Shown: positions 1-6,544, numbered from the stretch's first letter. The stretch: 9,649 bases of DNA from Robiginitomaculum sp. (GCA_002733385.1 NVVO01000001.1:24432-34080); one strand, 5' to 3'. The notes: generated by a model not told the origin, from the letters alone. Translations and numbers: made by a program.

Positions 1-957
1 GCTTTGCCGTTTGAGAGGGGTGTTTTTGAAAAAACCATCACGGAGTCTGGCCGGGCCGTAGACGCAAATTTACGCGGATTTGCATTGGGGTATGAAAAGG
101 CCAAATCAAAAACTAGGGAGGATAATACTCCAAAGCCGAATAAATTAAATGTCCCGTCCGCAAGTGTTGCGCCTTTGCTGGCGCGTATGAAAAAAGATTT
201 TCCGCCCCATGCCCATTATATGATTACGGAGGGGCTAAAAAAATTGGTGGATTATCAAGACCCGGATTACGCGGGGCTTTATCTTGACCGGCTCGGCGAA
301 TTTGCAGCTCTGGACAGCGTCAAAAAAGACTGGCGGTTGACCAAAGATATGGCCAGATATTTGGCTCTGGCCATGAGCTATGAAGATACGGTTCGGGTGG
401 CGGATTTGAAAATCAGGGCCGCCCGGTTTGAGCGGTTTCGGAGCGAGGTCAAAGCGGCAGATAAGCAAATCGTCAATGTGTCCGAATACATGCATCCGCG
501 CTTACAAGAGCTGTGTGATGTTTTACCTGCGCCCATTGGCCGGGCCGTCCTCAAGACGGGTTTTCTAAATATATTTTTTAAAAAAGGTCGCCGTATCACA
601 ACAACCAACCTGCGCGGGTTTTTGCTGCTGTCATGTGTGGCGAAACTTAAATTTATGCGCCGCAAAAGCCTGCGTTATAAAGCTGAAACGGCCCGTATTG
701 AAACGTGGACTGCGGACGTAAAAAATGCGGCGGCGAGCAATTACGAGCTGGCCTGCGAATTGGCTGGACTACAAAGACTGGTCAAAGGCTACGGCGACAC
801 CCATGAACGCGGCCTGGAAAACGCGGCGAAGATTATGGCGGTATATCCGAATTTCGAGGCACAGGTGGAGGCGGCGGGTAAATTGAAAGCTTTAAAAGAG
901 GCTGCACTTAAAGATGAGGAAGGTGCGGAGTTAATGAAAGCATTGGCGGGGTCATAA
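1..957 (+). CDS. iorB: Indolepyruvate:ferredoxin oxidoreductase beta-type subunit, C-terminal part (5' end outside window)
   Basis: The frame is open from the first base, so the gene begins upstream; the TTG at position 4 is only an internal leucine codon. The visible 318 codons start at the end of the 2-oxoacid oxidoreductase gamma-type domain (PFERGVFEKTI ... SGRAVDANLRGF) and continue through what I recognise as the DUF6537 region typical of IorB-like proteins. Landmarks are LVDYQDPDYAGLYLDRL (about residues 83-99), AMSYEDTVRVADLKIRAARF (about 124-143), TTNLRGFLLL and LVKGYGDTHERGLEN. IorB pairs with the thiamine-diphosphate/Fe-S subunit IorA in the cytoplasm; together they oxidatively decarboxylate arylpyruvates to arylacetyl-CoA and reduce ferredoxin. 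An iorA gene is expected just to the left. The gene ends six bases before a large palindrome and converges on the cyclase gene. The family call is confident; the exact arylpyruvate is not known. A fused IorA-IorB form is possible but less likely given these motifs. Confidence 0.85.
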   Translation, partial: ALPFERGVFEKTITESGRAVDANLRGFALGYEKAKSKTREDNTPKPNKLNVPSASVAPLLARMKKDFPPHAHYMITEGLKKLVDYQDPDYAGLYLDRLGEFAALDSVKKDWRLTKDMARYLALAMSYEDTVRVADLKIRAARFERFRSEVKAADKQIVNVSEYMHPRLQELCDVLPAPIGRAVLKTGFLNIFFKKGRRITTTNLRGFLLLSCVAKLKFMRRKSLRYKAETARIETWTADVKNAAASNYELACELAGLQRLVKGYGDTHERGLENAAKIMAVYPNFEAQVEAAGKLKALKEAALKDEEGAELMKALAGS

Positions 958-962
958 GTTCT

Positions 963-1108
963 TTCCTTCCCCTGCCTCTTGCGGGGGAAGTACCCTCTTC
1001 TTAGAGGGGGATGGGGGGAACAACTCTCGTCTTGTGCAAGGCGAGAGTTGTTCCCCCCATCGACCGCCAAGAGGCGCCCACTTCCCCCGTGAAAAACGGA
1101 GGAAGGAA
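963..1108. repeat. 146-bp nested palindrome between convergent genes
   Basis: Two arms of exactly 67 bp (963-1029 and 1042-1108) are arranged head to head around a 12-base centre, symmetric about 1035.5. Perfectly paired blocks are 963-970 with 1101-1108 (8 bp), 982-991 with 1080-1089 (10 bp) and 1011-1029 with 1042-1060 (19 bp). Between them are two pairs of equal-length unpaired blocks (11 and 19 bases per arm). Several of these can fold locally: CCCTCT-TCTT-AGAGGG at 993-1008, CGCC-AAGA-GGCG at 1065-1076, and CCGT-GAAAA-ACGG at 1087-1099. Even the centre contains CTTG-TG-CAAG (1031-1040). The position fits a bidirectional terminator for the two convergent genes. The G/C-run character also resembles dispersed intergenic palindromic repeats of alphaproteobacteria. 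It has no coding capacity of note. Confidence 0.9.
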
Positions 1109-1112
1109 AAAA

Positions 1113-1892
1113 TTAAGGCACCAGCGCCAACACCCGCAAGGGAGACCCTGAACCGCGCACAATTTTTAGGGGGGCGGCGATAATGATGGAACCTGTGGGC
1201 GGGAGTTGATCAAGATTTGTCAGGCTGGCTAGGCCGAATTTGTTGGCCCCGTGCATCAAGAAATGACAGGGAAAGGCCGGTTCAAAGCCAAAAGCTTGGC
1301 CGGCGTCCGTACCGACCGTTTCCACGCCTGCGCCCAGCACGTCGCGCTTTTCCGCTAAAAACGGAATGACATCCGGGTGCCAGCCCGGCGTATGGGCGCC
1401 GTCTTCGTGGAAATTTAGAAATTCGTCCGGATCAAGCCGTTTTGACCAGCCTGAGCGAAACAAAACCCAAGAAGCGGCCGGAATGCGGCCATGCTTAGCT
1501 TCCCATTTTTCTACAAATTCTATGGTGATGAGAAAGTCCGGGTCTTTTTCAACCTCGGCCACCGCGTCCAATACACAGGCCGGGCCGATAAATTTTTCTA
1601 CCGGAATGGTGTCCGTAGCATTGTTTTCGTAATCCTTGCCAGTGACAAAATGGATGGGGGCATCAAAATGCGTGCCCGTGTGCTCGCCGCATTTAAACCA
1701 GTTCCAATACCAGGCCGGGCCGCGCTCGTCATATTCAGACAAATTATGTAATTCAAACGGCGGGTTTTGCACAAATTCCGGCGGCAATTGTAATACCGGA
1801 GTTTTAGGCTCCAAAGGTTGGGTTAAATCCACGACCTTTACGGATCCGCTTGCCATAGCCGCGACCAAATCGTTTAATATCGTTGCACTCAT
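1113..1892 (-). CDS. Cyclase-family metal-dependent hydrolase, isatin-hydrolase-like
   Basis: A 259-residue protein of the cyclase family (kynurenine formamidase/isatin hydrolase superfamily). The metal-binding signature HTGTHFDAPIHF lies at residues 71-82, with H71, H75 and D77 as likely Mn/Zn ligands and H81 as a catalytic candidate. From memory, the whole layout matches isatin hydrolase closely: VLQLPPEF near 33-40, GEHTGTHFDAP, GTDAGQAFGFEPAFPCH (194-210), FGLASLTNLDQLP and the C-terminus GSGSPLRVLALVP. Length is also typical (about 260). Isatin hydrolase opens the isatin ring to isatinate in indole or indoleacetate breakdown. Formamidase or another lactam/lactone hydrolase activity remains possible. 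No signal peptide is seen, so it is probably cytoplasmic. The start at 1892 is chosen because GGGAGG sits five bases upstream; an in-frame ATG at 1925 has no comparable site and would add 11 non-conserved residues. It is transcribed divergently from the marR operon and may share its control. Confidence 0.88.
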   Translation of the reverse strand: MSATILNDLVAAMASGSVKVVDLTQPLEPKTPVLQLPPEFVQNPPFELHNLSEYDERGPAWYWNWFKCGEHTGTHFDAPIHFVTGKDYENNATDTIPVEKFIGPACVLDAVAEVEKDPDFLITIEFVEKWEAKHGRIPAASWVLFRSGWSKRLDPDEFLNFHEDGAHTPGWHPDVIPFLAEKRDVLGAGVETVGTDAGQAFGFEPAFPCHFLMHGANKFGLASLTNLDQLPPTGSIIIAAPLKIVRGSGSPLRVLALVP

Positions 1893-1915
1893 ACTATCCT
1901 CCCGTTTATTTTCAA

Positions 1916-1927
1916 TCTTGTCCAAGA
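1916..1927. promoter_or_regulatory. Candidate MarR-type operator dyad
   Basis: A perfect 12-bp dyad, TCTTG-TC-CAAGA, lies in the 106-bp gap between the divergent cyclase and marR genes. It sits about 24-35 bases upstream of the cyclase start codon and just upstream of the proposed marR -35 box. A looser TTGAA-N12-TTCAA dyad follows at 1933-1954. MarR-family proteins usually bind short dyads in such divergent regions and repress both sides, but binding here is inferred only from position and symmetry. Confidence 0.4.
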
Positions 1928-1932
1928 CTTAC

Positions 1933-1961
1933 TTGAATTTATTTCCGTTTTCAATTAAATA
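1933..1961 (+). promoter_or_regulatory. Candidate promoter of the marR operon
   Basis: TTGAAT (1933-1938) and TAAATA (1956-1961) are separated by 17 bases, a good sigma70-type arrangement. It predicts transcription starting near 1968, about 30 bases before the marR start. On the opposite strand a weaker pair, TTGAAA (1954-1949) and TAAGTC (1931-1926), also with 17-base spacing, could serve the cyclase gene. In that case the two promoters would overlap face to face. Confidence 0.4.
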
Positions 1962-1998
1962 TTCACGGGAAAGCTAAAATTTTGTATTGGAGACCGCT

Positions 1999-2514
1999 TT
2001 GAGCACCATATTACCATCACTGCCTTTACCTTCCCCGCTTTTACTTTCCCTGCCCGGGCAAGATAATTTCGTCCTTGACGATTATCCTTTGTATAATCTC
2101 AACCGTACCTCCGCGACTTATATTGACGAAATGGCAAAGGCACTTAAACAAATAGGTATGGACCAGACCGGGTGGCGCATCCTTGGCATTTTAGGCGATC
2201 ATAACCCCAGCACCGTGACCGACATTGCCAGGCGCAGTGTCATTAAAATGCCGACACTAACGCGTATGTTAGACCGGATGGAGAAGGGCGGCTTGGTAAA
2301 ACGAAAATTGTGGGCCAAGGACAAACGTATTGTGCATATTCATATCACGGCCAAGGGACGTAAAGGTTTGAGCGAAGCTGTGCTAGTTGGCGGCAATATT
2401 TATGAGCGGGCTTTTGACGGTATTTCCCAAGCGCAAGTTAAGCAGCTTATGAAAACCTTGATCAAGGTGCGTGAAAACCTAAGCCGCTCTCCCTACGCGC
2501 CAAAAGCAAAATAA
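1999..2514 (+). CDS. MarR-family transcriptional regulator
   Basis: A 171-residue winged-helix regulator. The helix-turn-helix runs from about residue 55 to 100 (TGWRILGILGDHNPSTVTDI, then MPTLTRMLDRMEKGGLVKRK) and ends in the wing DKRIVHIHITAKGRKGL (108-124). This is the MarR pattern in which LTRMLDRMEKGGLV forms the recognition helix. Helices at both ends should form the dimer interface. The start is uncertain: TTG at 1999 has GGAG six bases upstream (1989-1992), whereas the in-frame TTG at 1987 has no such site and adds four residues. No ATG exists before residue 45, which would remove the dimerisation helix, so a TTG start is favoured. The first 20 residues are unusually rich in Pro, Leu and Ser. 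It is first in the operon with the flavin oxidoreductase (2-base gap) and paaK, so it probably controls them and the divergent cyclase in response to an aromatic acid or its CoA ester. Confidence 0.88.
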   Translation: MSTILPSLPLPSPLLLSLPGQDNFVLDDYPLYNLNRTSATYIDEMAKALKQIGMDQTGWRILGILGDHNPSTVTDIARRSVIKMPTLTRMLDRMEKGGLVKRKLWAKDKRIVHIHITAKGRKGLSEAVLVGGNIYERAFDGISQAQVKQLMKTLIKVRENLSRSPYAPKAK

Positions 2515-2516
2515 GC

Positions 2517-3962
2517 ATGTGGAAGCCTCCAGAGCGCATACGTCACCAGACCAAGCCAGGGACGTGGCCAAGCGCAGAAGGCGCGGCAAAATCGCAATTG
2601 TTTGCCCCCTTAACCGTTGGTAATTTACGCCTTGAACAGCGCACATGGATACCGGCTATGGTGCCGTGGCGGGCCACACAGGACGGTGAGGTCACGGACG
2701 CCGTGGTGGACTGGTATGAACGCTTTGCGCGAGGTAAGCCCGGCGCCATTGTGGTTGAAGCGACCGGGATTAGAGATATACCGTCTGGGCCGCTTCTGCG
2801 CATAGGCCACGATAAATATATTGACGGGTTGGCGCGGATTGTGGATGCAGTTCGCCGGGCTAGCGGTGGTCAGACCAAGCTATATATTCAACTGATCGAT
2901 TTTTTATCCATGCGCCGCCGCCCGGCCAAGGACAAATTTTTCGGGCGGTTTTTAAAAATTACTGAAGCCCATAGAACGGCGGTTGGCCATAAGGATGATA
3001 ATGTTGTTCGCGAAGTTTTATGTACATTTGAAGACGCGAAGCTTGAAGAAACTTTGACGCCGCGCGAATTTGAAACCTACCAAAGAGGTTACCGCGAACG
3101 GGTCACCGACAGCCATTTGCCGCATATTCAAGACCTACCGGAAATTTTGCCCGGCTTGTTTGCAGACGCGGCCAAGCGGGCCAAAGCCGCCGGGTTCGAC
3201 GGCATAGAGCTTCATTATGCCCATGCCTATACCATGGCGTCATTTTTGTCGAAGCTGAATACGCGACAAGACGGCTATGGTGGTTCGCTGGCAGATCGGG
3301 TTCGCTTGCCTTTGGAGGTTTACCGGGCCGTGCGCGGCGCCGTAGGTGATGATTATGTCCTTGGGTGCAGAATGCTTTCGGACGAATGTATTGAGGGCGG
3401 TAGTGGTCTTGAGGACGCACTTTATTTTGCAGAACAATTCGCACACGCGGGCATGGATTTTCTGTCATTTTCCAGGGGCGGCAAGTTTGAAGACGCGGCG
3501 AGGCCCGGCGTTGGACAGGCGGTTTACCCCTATACGGGCCGCAGCGGATATGAGTGTATGCCGCATTTTATTTCGGACGAACAAGGCCCGTTTGGCCGCA
3601 ATATTGAACCGACCGCCAAGCTTCGCGCCCATATCCGCGCACAAGGTTTTGAAACCCCGATTGTTATCGCAGGCGGTATTCACGGATTTGAACAGGCGGA
3701 AGGTTTGTTGCAAAATGGTATGGCCGACATCATCGGCATGGCACGCCAAACTTTGGCTGATCCAGACTGGTTTTTGAAAGTAAAAACCGGAAACGGCCAA
3801 GAAGTCCGCACCTGCAAATACACAAATTATTGCGAAGGGCTTGACCAAAAACATAAAATCGTTACTTGCCAACTTTGGGACCGCGAGGATATGAACGATG
3901 ATAACCTTAACAAAACACCGGACGGCAAGCGGCGCATGACAGCCCCGCTTTGGCGTAAATAA
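2517..3962 (+). CDS. Old Yellow Enzyme-type NADH:flavin oxidoreductase
   Basis: A 481-residue FMN-dependent oxidoreductase of the OYE family. The TIM barrel begins at LFAPLTVGNLRLEQRTWIPA (about residue 29), after a 28-residue leader. The signature GFDGIELHYAHAYTMASFLS carries H233 and H236, the pair that normally binds the substrate carbonyl or phenolate, followed by NTRQDGYGGSLADRVRLPLE. The C-terminal FMN phosphate site is IVIAGGI...GMADIIGMARQTLADPDW. A cysteine-bearing tail follows (C433, C439, C451). It recalls the 4Fe-4S segment of 2,4-dienoyl-CoA reductase-type enzymes, but the second position is T436 and no FAD/NAD domain follows. Its likely role is reduction of an activated double bond or ring of an aromatic or CoA-bound intermediate; the substrate is unknown. 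It starts two bases after the marR stop with no clear Shine-Dalgarno site, so translation may be coupled to marR. paaK follows after 11 bases. Confidence 0.87.
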   Translation: MWKPPERIRHQTKPGTWPSAEGAAKSQLFAPLTVGNLRLEQRTWIPAMVPWRATQDGEVTDAVVDWYERFARGKPGAIVVEATGIRDIPSGPLLRIGHDKYIDGLARIVDAVRRASGGQTKLYIQLIDFLSMRRRPAKDKFFGRFLKITEAHRTAVGHKDDNVVREVLCTFEDAKLEETLTPREFETYQRGYRERVTDSHLPHIQDLPEILPGLFADAAKRAKAAGFDGIELHYAHAYTMASFLSKLNTRQDGYGGSLADRVRLPLEVYRAVRGAVGDDYVLGCRMLSDECIEGGSGLEDALYFAEQFAHAGMDFLSFSRGGKFEDAARPGVGQAVYPYTGRSGYECMPHFISDEQGPFGRNIEPTAKLRAHIRAQGFETPIVIAGGIHGFEQAEGLLQNGMADIIGMARQTLADPDWFLKVKTGNGQEVRTCKYTNYCEGLDQKHKIVTCQLWDREDMNDDNLNKTPDGKRRMTAPLWRK

Positions 3963-3973
3963 AGGGAAAACCA

Positions 3974-5275
3974 ATGGGGAAAGTAATTGACGAATGCGTA
4001 GCTGCCGAGCCAGTTTTGGCCGCCAGCCGCGACGAAATCGAAGCACTGCAGCTGAAAAAATTGAAATGGGCCGTGCGCTATGCCTATGACAATGTGCCTA
4101 TGTATAAAAACAAATACGATGGGGCGGGGGTTCATCCGGATGATTTAAAACATCTGGACGATTTGGCAAAATTCCCGTTTACCACCAAGGAGGATTTACG
4201 TAAATCCTACCCATTTGATATGTTCGCCGTTCCCATGAAAGATGTGGTGCGTATCCATGCCTCATCAGGCACAACCGGAAAACCGACCGTAGTTGGCTAT
4301 ACCAAAGGCGATATTGATATTTGGGCCAATCTTGTGGCCCGCTGTATTCGCGTCTCGGGCGGCAAGGCGGAGCATAAATTACATGTGGCCTACGGCTACG
4401 GTCTGTTTACCGGCGGGCTTGGGGCTCATTACGGCGCGGAAAAACTCGGCTGTTCGGTGATCCCCATGTCAGGCGGGCAAACGGAAAAACAAGTCCAGAT
4501 GATTTTGGATTTTAAACCCGAAATCATCATGGTGACGCCTTCTTATATGTTGGCGCTGGCCGACGCATTTACCCAGCGCGGTCTTGATGCCCGCGATACG
4601 TCTTTGCAAGTGGCTATTCACGGGGCCGAGCCGTGGAGCGAGGAAATGCGCCAGGAAATCGAGCGGCGGTTTGATATTGACGCCGTAGATATTTACGGGC
4701 TTTCCGAACTTATGGGGCCGGGCGTGGCCAATGAATGCGTCGAAACCAAAGACGGCGCTCATATTTGGGAAGATGCTTTTTTACCGGAAATCGTTGACCC
4801 GGATACATTTGCTCCGCTTGCGGACGGGTTGAGCGGCGAATTTGTTCTGACCGCCTTGTTCAAGCAAGCCATGCCGATCATTCGCTACCGCACCAAAGAT
4901 TTGACCCGTCTATTGCCCGGCACTGCATTTACCCACAGACGGTTTGAGCGGATAAATGCCCGTACAGACGATATGATGATCATTCGCGGCGTTAATGTTT
5001 TCCCGTCGCAGATCGAAGAAATCATTTTGCAAGAGCCGGCATTGTCGCCCCACTACCAGATTACACTTTTCAAAAAAGGCCGTATGGACGCGATTTCTGT
5101 TGCCGTCGAAGGGCGTAAGCAAAGCTCAGATGTAGCAGTTAGTCAGGCGGTAAAAGACGTTGGCGGTCACATAAAAGCCAGAATAGGTATCTCGGCATTG
5201 GTAGAAGCGCAGGCACCGGGCAGTATACCACGCTCGCAAGGTAAGGCGGTGCGGGTGATAGATAAGCGGGTTTGA
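3974..5275 (+). CDS. paaK: Phenylacetate-CoA ligase
   Basis: A 433-residue adenylate-forming enzyme with length and order typical of PaaK (EC 6.2.1.30). It makes arylacetyl-CoA from arylacetate, ATP and CoA in the cytoplasm. Visible motifs are the phosphate-binding loop ASSGTTGKPTVVGYT (96-110), AIHGAEPW (214-221), YGLSE (241-245), RYRTKDLT (304-311), the hinge region RTDDMMIIRGVNVFPSQIEE (330-349), and SQGKAVRVIDKR near the end, with K424 the probable adenylation lysine. The C-terminal PaaK-type domain begins around residue 335. A good AGGGA ribosome site (3963-3967) precedes the ATG by six bases. It is the last gene of the marR operon. Relatives activate indoleacetate or 2-aminobenzoate rather than phenylacetate. 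With IorB and an isatin-hydrolase-like gene nearby, an indolic substrate is a real alternative. No obvious hairpin terminator follows it; only a weak 5-bp stem is seen at 5283-5297. Confidence 0.93.
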   Translation: MGKVIDECVAAEPVLAASRDEIEALQLKKLKWAVRYAYDNVPMYKNKYDGAGVHPDDLKHLDDLAKFPFTTKEDLRKSYPFDMFAVPMKDVVRIHASSGTTGKPTVVGYTKGDIDIWANLVARCIRVSGGKAEHKLHVAYGYGLFTGGLGAHYGAEKLGCSVIPMSGGQTEKQVQMILDFKPEIIMVTPSYMLALADAFTQRGLDARDTSLQVAIHGAEPWSEEMRQEIERRFDIDAVDIYGLSELMGPGVANECVETKDGAHIWEDAFLPEIVDPDTFAPLADGLSGEFVLTALFKQAMPIIRYRTKDLTRLLPGTAFTHRRFERINARTDDMMIIRGVNVFPSQIEEIILQEPALSPHYQITLFKKGRMDAISVAVEGRKQSSDVAVSQAVKDVGGHIKARIGISALVEAQAPGSIPRSQGKAVRVIDKRV

Positions 5276-5322
5276 GTGTGACTTTCGCGCAACGAAATAA
5301 TTATATCGGAACTTGAAAAGTT

Positions 5323-5338
5323 AATTGTATTTGCAATT
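5323..5338. promoter_or_regulatory. Dyad overlapping the araC-type gene promoter
   Basis: A 16-bp dyad, AATTG-N6-CAATT, lies in the AT-rich gap before the AraC-type gene and overlaps its proposed -35 box (5331-5336). A regulator bound here would block or modulate the promoter. The arms are only 5 bp in an AT-rich stretch, so chance is a fair alternative. Confidence 0.3.
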
Positions 5339-5371
5339 GTTTTGTTTTTTTAATATACTCAAGCATATAAA
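5331..5371 (+). promoter_or_regulatory. Candidate promoter(s) of the AraC-type regulator gene
   Basis: TTGCAA (5331-5336) and TATACT (5354-5359) are 17 bases apart, close to the sigma70 consensus, with a predicted start near 5366. A second overlapping option is TTGTTT (5342-5347) with TATAAA (5366-5371), 18 bases apart. Both place the start upstream of the GGAGAAG ribosome site (5377-5383), so the regulator is probably transcribed separately from the marR-paaK operon. Confidence 0.5.
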
Positions 5372-5392
5372 ACAGCGGAGAAGTGACGCGCA

Positions 5393-6370
5393 ATGGGAAT
5401 GAATGCCGCAATAGGTGAATTTGACGAATGGCAGAACATGCTGACGGCTGTCTGTGGTTTTTTCACCATGTCAGCACCCACGGCACCTTTCAATGGACAT
5501 ATGGAACTTGGTAGGTTCGGCGCATTCGACATTGCGGGTATTGCCGCCAATGTTAGTAAAATCGAGAAAACCAACCGGGATGTGTCGCGCTCGGACGATG
5601 CAAATTTATTTTTAATTCTGGGCGTTGAGGGTGAGGCAGTGCTTGAGCAGGACGGCGCAAATGCCCGGCTTGGTGTGGGCGATATGTGTTTAATTGACAG
5701 CCGCCGTCCGTCCGAGTTTCGCTATAAATCCGGATTTAAGCAAATTTCCGTGCATTTGCCGGAAATGCGCACCCGCGAGCTGTTTAGTAACCGCGAATTG
5801 CCTTTAGCAAAAATCCTGAGATATCAAGACAATGCTTTGTTGCGCGAATGTGTCGTCAATATGTATGAGCGGGCCCAAACGGGTGGTGCCCAAACAGGTG
5901 TTGTATTGGCCAATTCGCCAGTTGAAAGGGCTGCCAGGGAAGAAATAGACAGGCTTGCCCAAAATGAAGACTGTTTGCACTTGTTGCGGCATTTGGTTTT
6001 TGGAGACAGGTATAACGCTGACGGTAACGACCTTAGCGTCAACCAGTATAAACGGGTCAACCAGTATATTGAAGACAATCTTGACGATCCGGATTTGAAC
6101 CTTGATAAAATCGCCGCTGCTTGTTTCATTACCCGGCGTTCCTTGTGCCGCTTGTTTGAGCGGGCCGGGCTGTCACCATTTACGTGGATCCGCATGCGCA
6201 GGCTGGAGCGGGCGCGGACCGATATTATGAACTGCAAAGATGGGGAGACCTGTACGGATATTGCCTTTGCCTACGGGTTTAATTCTTCGCCGCATTTTTC
6301 GCGCGTGTTTAAAAACAAATTCGGCCTGCCGCCAAAAAAACTACAAATGCAAAGCCGGGTTTTGTCGTAA
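5393..6370 (+). CDS. AraC-family transcriptional regulator, FeaR-like
   Basis: A 325-residue regulator. Residues about 38-125 resemble the AraC-binding-like sensor domain found in FeaR-type activators (GRFGAFDIAGIAANVSKIEK, then FLILGVEGEAVLEQDG, ARLGVGDMCLIDSRRPSEF and FKQISVHLP). The C-terminal AraC DNA-binding domain spans about 218-320. Its first helix-turn-helix is LDKIAAACFITRRSLCRLFE (238-257). The second is TDIAFAYGFNSSPHFSRVFK (288-307), followed by the conserved FGLPPKKL. In enterobacteria FeaR activates tyramine oxidase and phenylacetaldehyde dehydrogenase genes, which matches the amine dehydrogenase-like gene downstream; this link is inferred. The start at 5393 has GGAGAAG ending nine bases upstream; ATG at 5399 would shorten it by two residues. 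The gene points toward the TonB receptor, its likely target, across a 174-base gap. Confidence 0.9.
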   Translation: MGMNAAIGEFDEWQNMLTAVCGFFTMSAPTAPFNGHMELGRFGAFDIAGIAANVSKIEKTNRDVSRSDDANLFLILGVEGEAVLEQDGANARLGVGDMCLIDSRRPSEFRYKSGFKQISVHLPEMRTRELFSNRELPLAKILRYQDNALLRECVVNMYERAQTGGAQTGVVLANSPVERAAREEIDRLAQNEDCLHLLRHLVFGDRYNADGNDLSVNQYKRVNQYIEDNLDDPDLNLDKIAAACFITRRSLCRLFERAGLSPFTWIRMRRLERARTDIMNCKDGETCTDIAFAYGFNSSPHFSRVFKNKFGLPPKKLQMQSRVLS

Positions 6371-6445
6371 ACCGCAATATCCGCATGCGACATTTTGGCC
6401 CGCTAAGGCAAGAAATACATTCCAAACCACTATAGCTTAATTTTA

Positions 6446-6463
6446 TGGCTAGGATTCTAGTCA
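6446..6463. promoter_or_regulatory. Dyad upstream of the TonB receptor gene
   Basis: TGGCTAG-GATT-CTAGTCA forms a 7-bp stem (one G:T pair) around a four-base loop. It lies 76 bases after the AraC-type gene and is centred about 50 bases before the transcription start predicted from the -10 box at 6493. No T-run follows it, so it is not a convincing terminator for the AraC-type gene; a regulator site is the better reading. The rest of the gap 6371-6544 shows nothing else beyond the -10 box and an A-run. Confidence 0.35.
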
Positions 6464-6492
6464 CTAAAAATACAGCGGTTTCGCACCAATTA

Positions 6493-6498
6493 TATAAT
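6493..6498 (+). promoter_or_regulatory. Consensus -10 box of the TonB receptor gene, -35 poor
   Basis: A perfect TATAAT sits 46 bases before the receptor start codon. At 16-18 bases upstream only ATACAG-like hexamers are found, none near TTGACA. A strong -10 with a poor -35 is typical of activator-dependent promoters, and an AraC-type activator gene lies immediately upstream. The ribosome site AAGGGG (6532-6537) follows at normal distance from the ATG at 6545. Confidence 0.45.
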
Positions 6499-6544
6499 CC
6501 TAAAGATCACAAAAAAAAGTGGTTTTTACAGAAGGGGAATACAA

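Noticed and set aside
1..957. Treating the first frame as a complete gene starting at TTG 4
   Set aside because: The frame is open through base 1, the codon falls inside a recognisable domain, and IorB proteins of this type are considerably longer. The gene is cut by the window edge.
963..1108. Reading the large palindrome as an insertion-sequence relic or attachment site
   Set aside because: No transposase remnant and no flanking target-site duplication were seen. The symmetry is internal to an intergenic gap, so only a repeat or structured terminator can be supported.
1893..1925. Longer cyclase start at 1925 on the minus strand
   Set aside because: It has no good ribosome site, adds non-conserved charged residues and would put the operator-like dyad and the GGGAGG site inside the coding region. 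The start at 1892 is much better supported.
3465..4046. 193-codon minus-strand open frame across the flavin oxidoreductase/paaK junction
   Set aside because: It runs antisense to two clearly conserved genes and has no recognisable domain; it is a chance frame.
5283..5297. TTTCG-N5-CGAAA hairpin after paaK as a terminator
   Set aside because: The stem is only 5 bp and no T-run follows; it is too weak to call.
5824..6237. 137-codon minus-strand open frame inside the AraC-type gene
   Set aside because: It is antisense to a conserved AraC-type regulator. The composition is low-complexity Ser/Arg/Leu-rich and no family is recognised.
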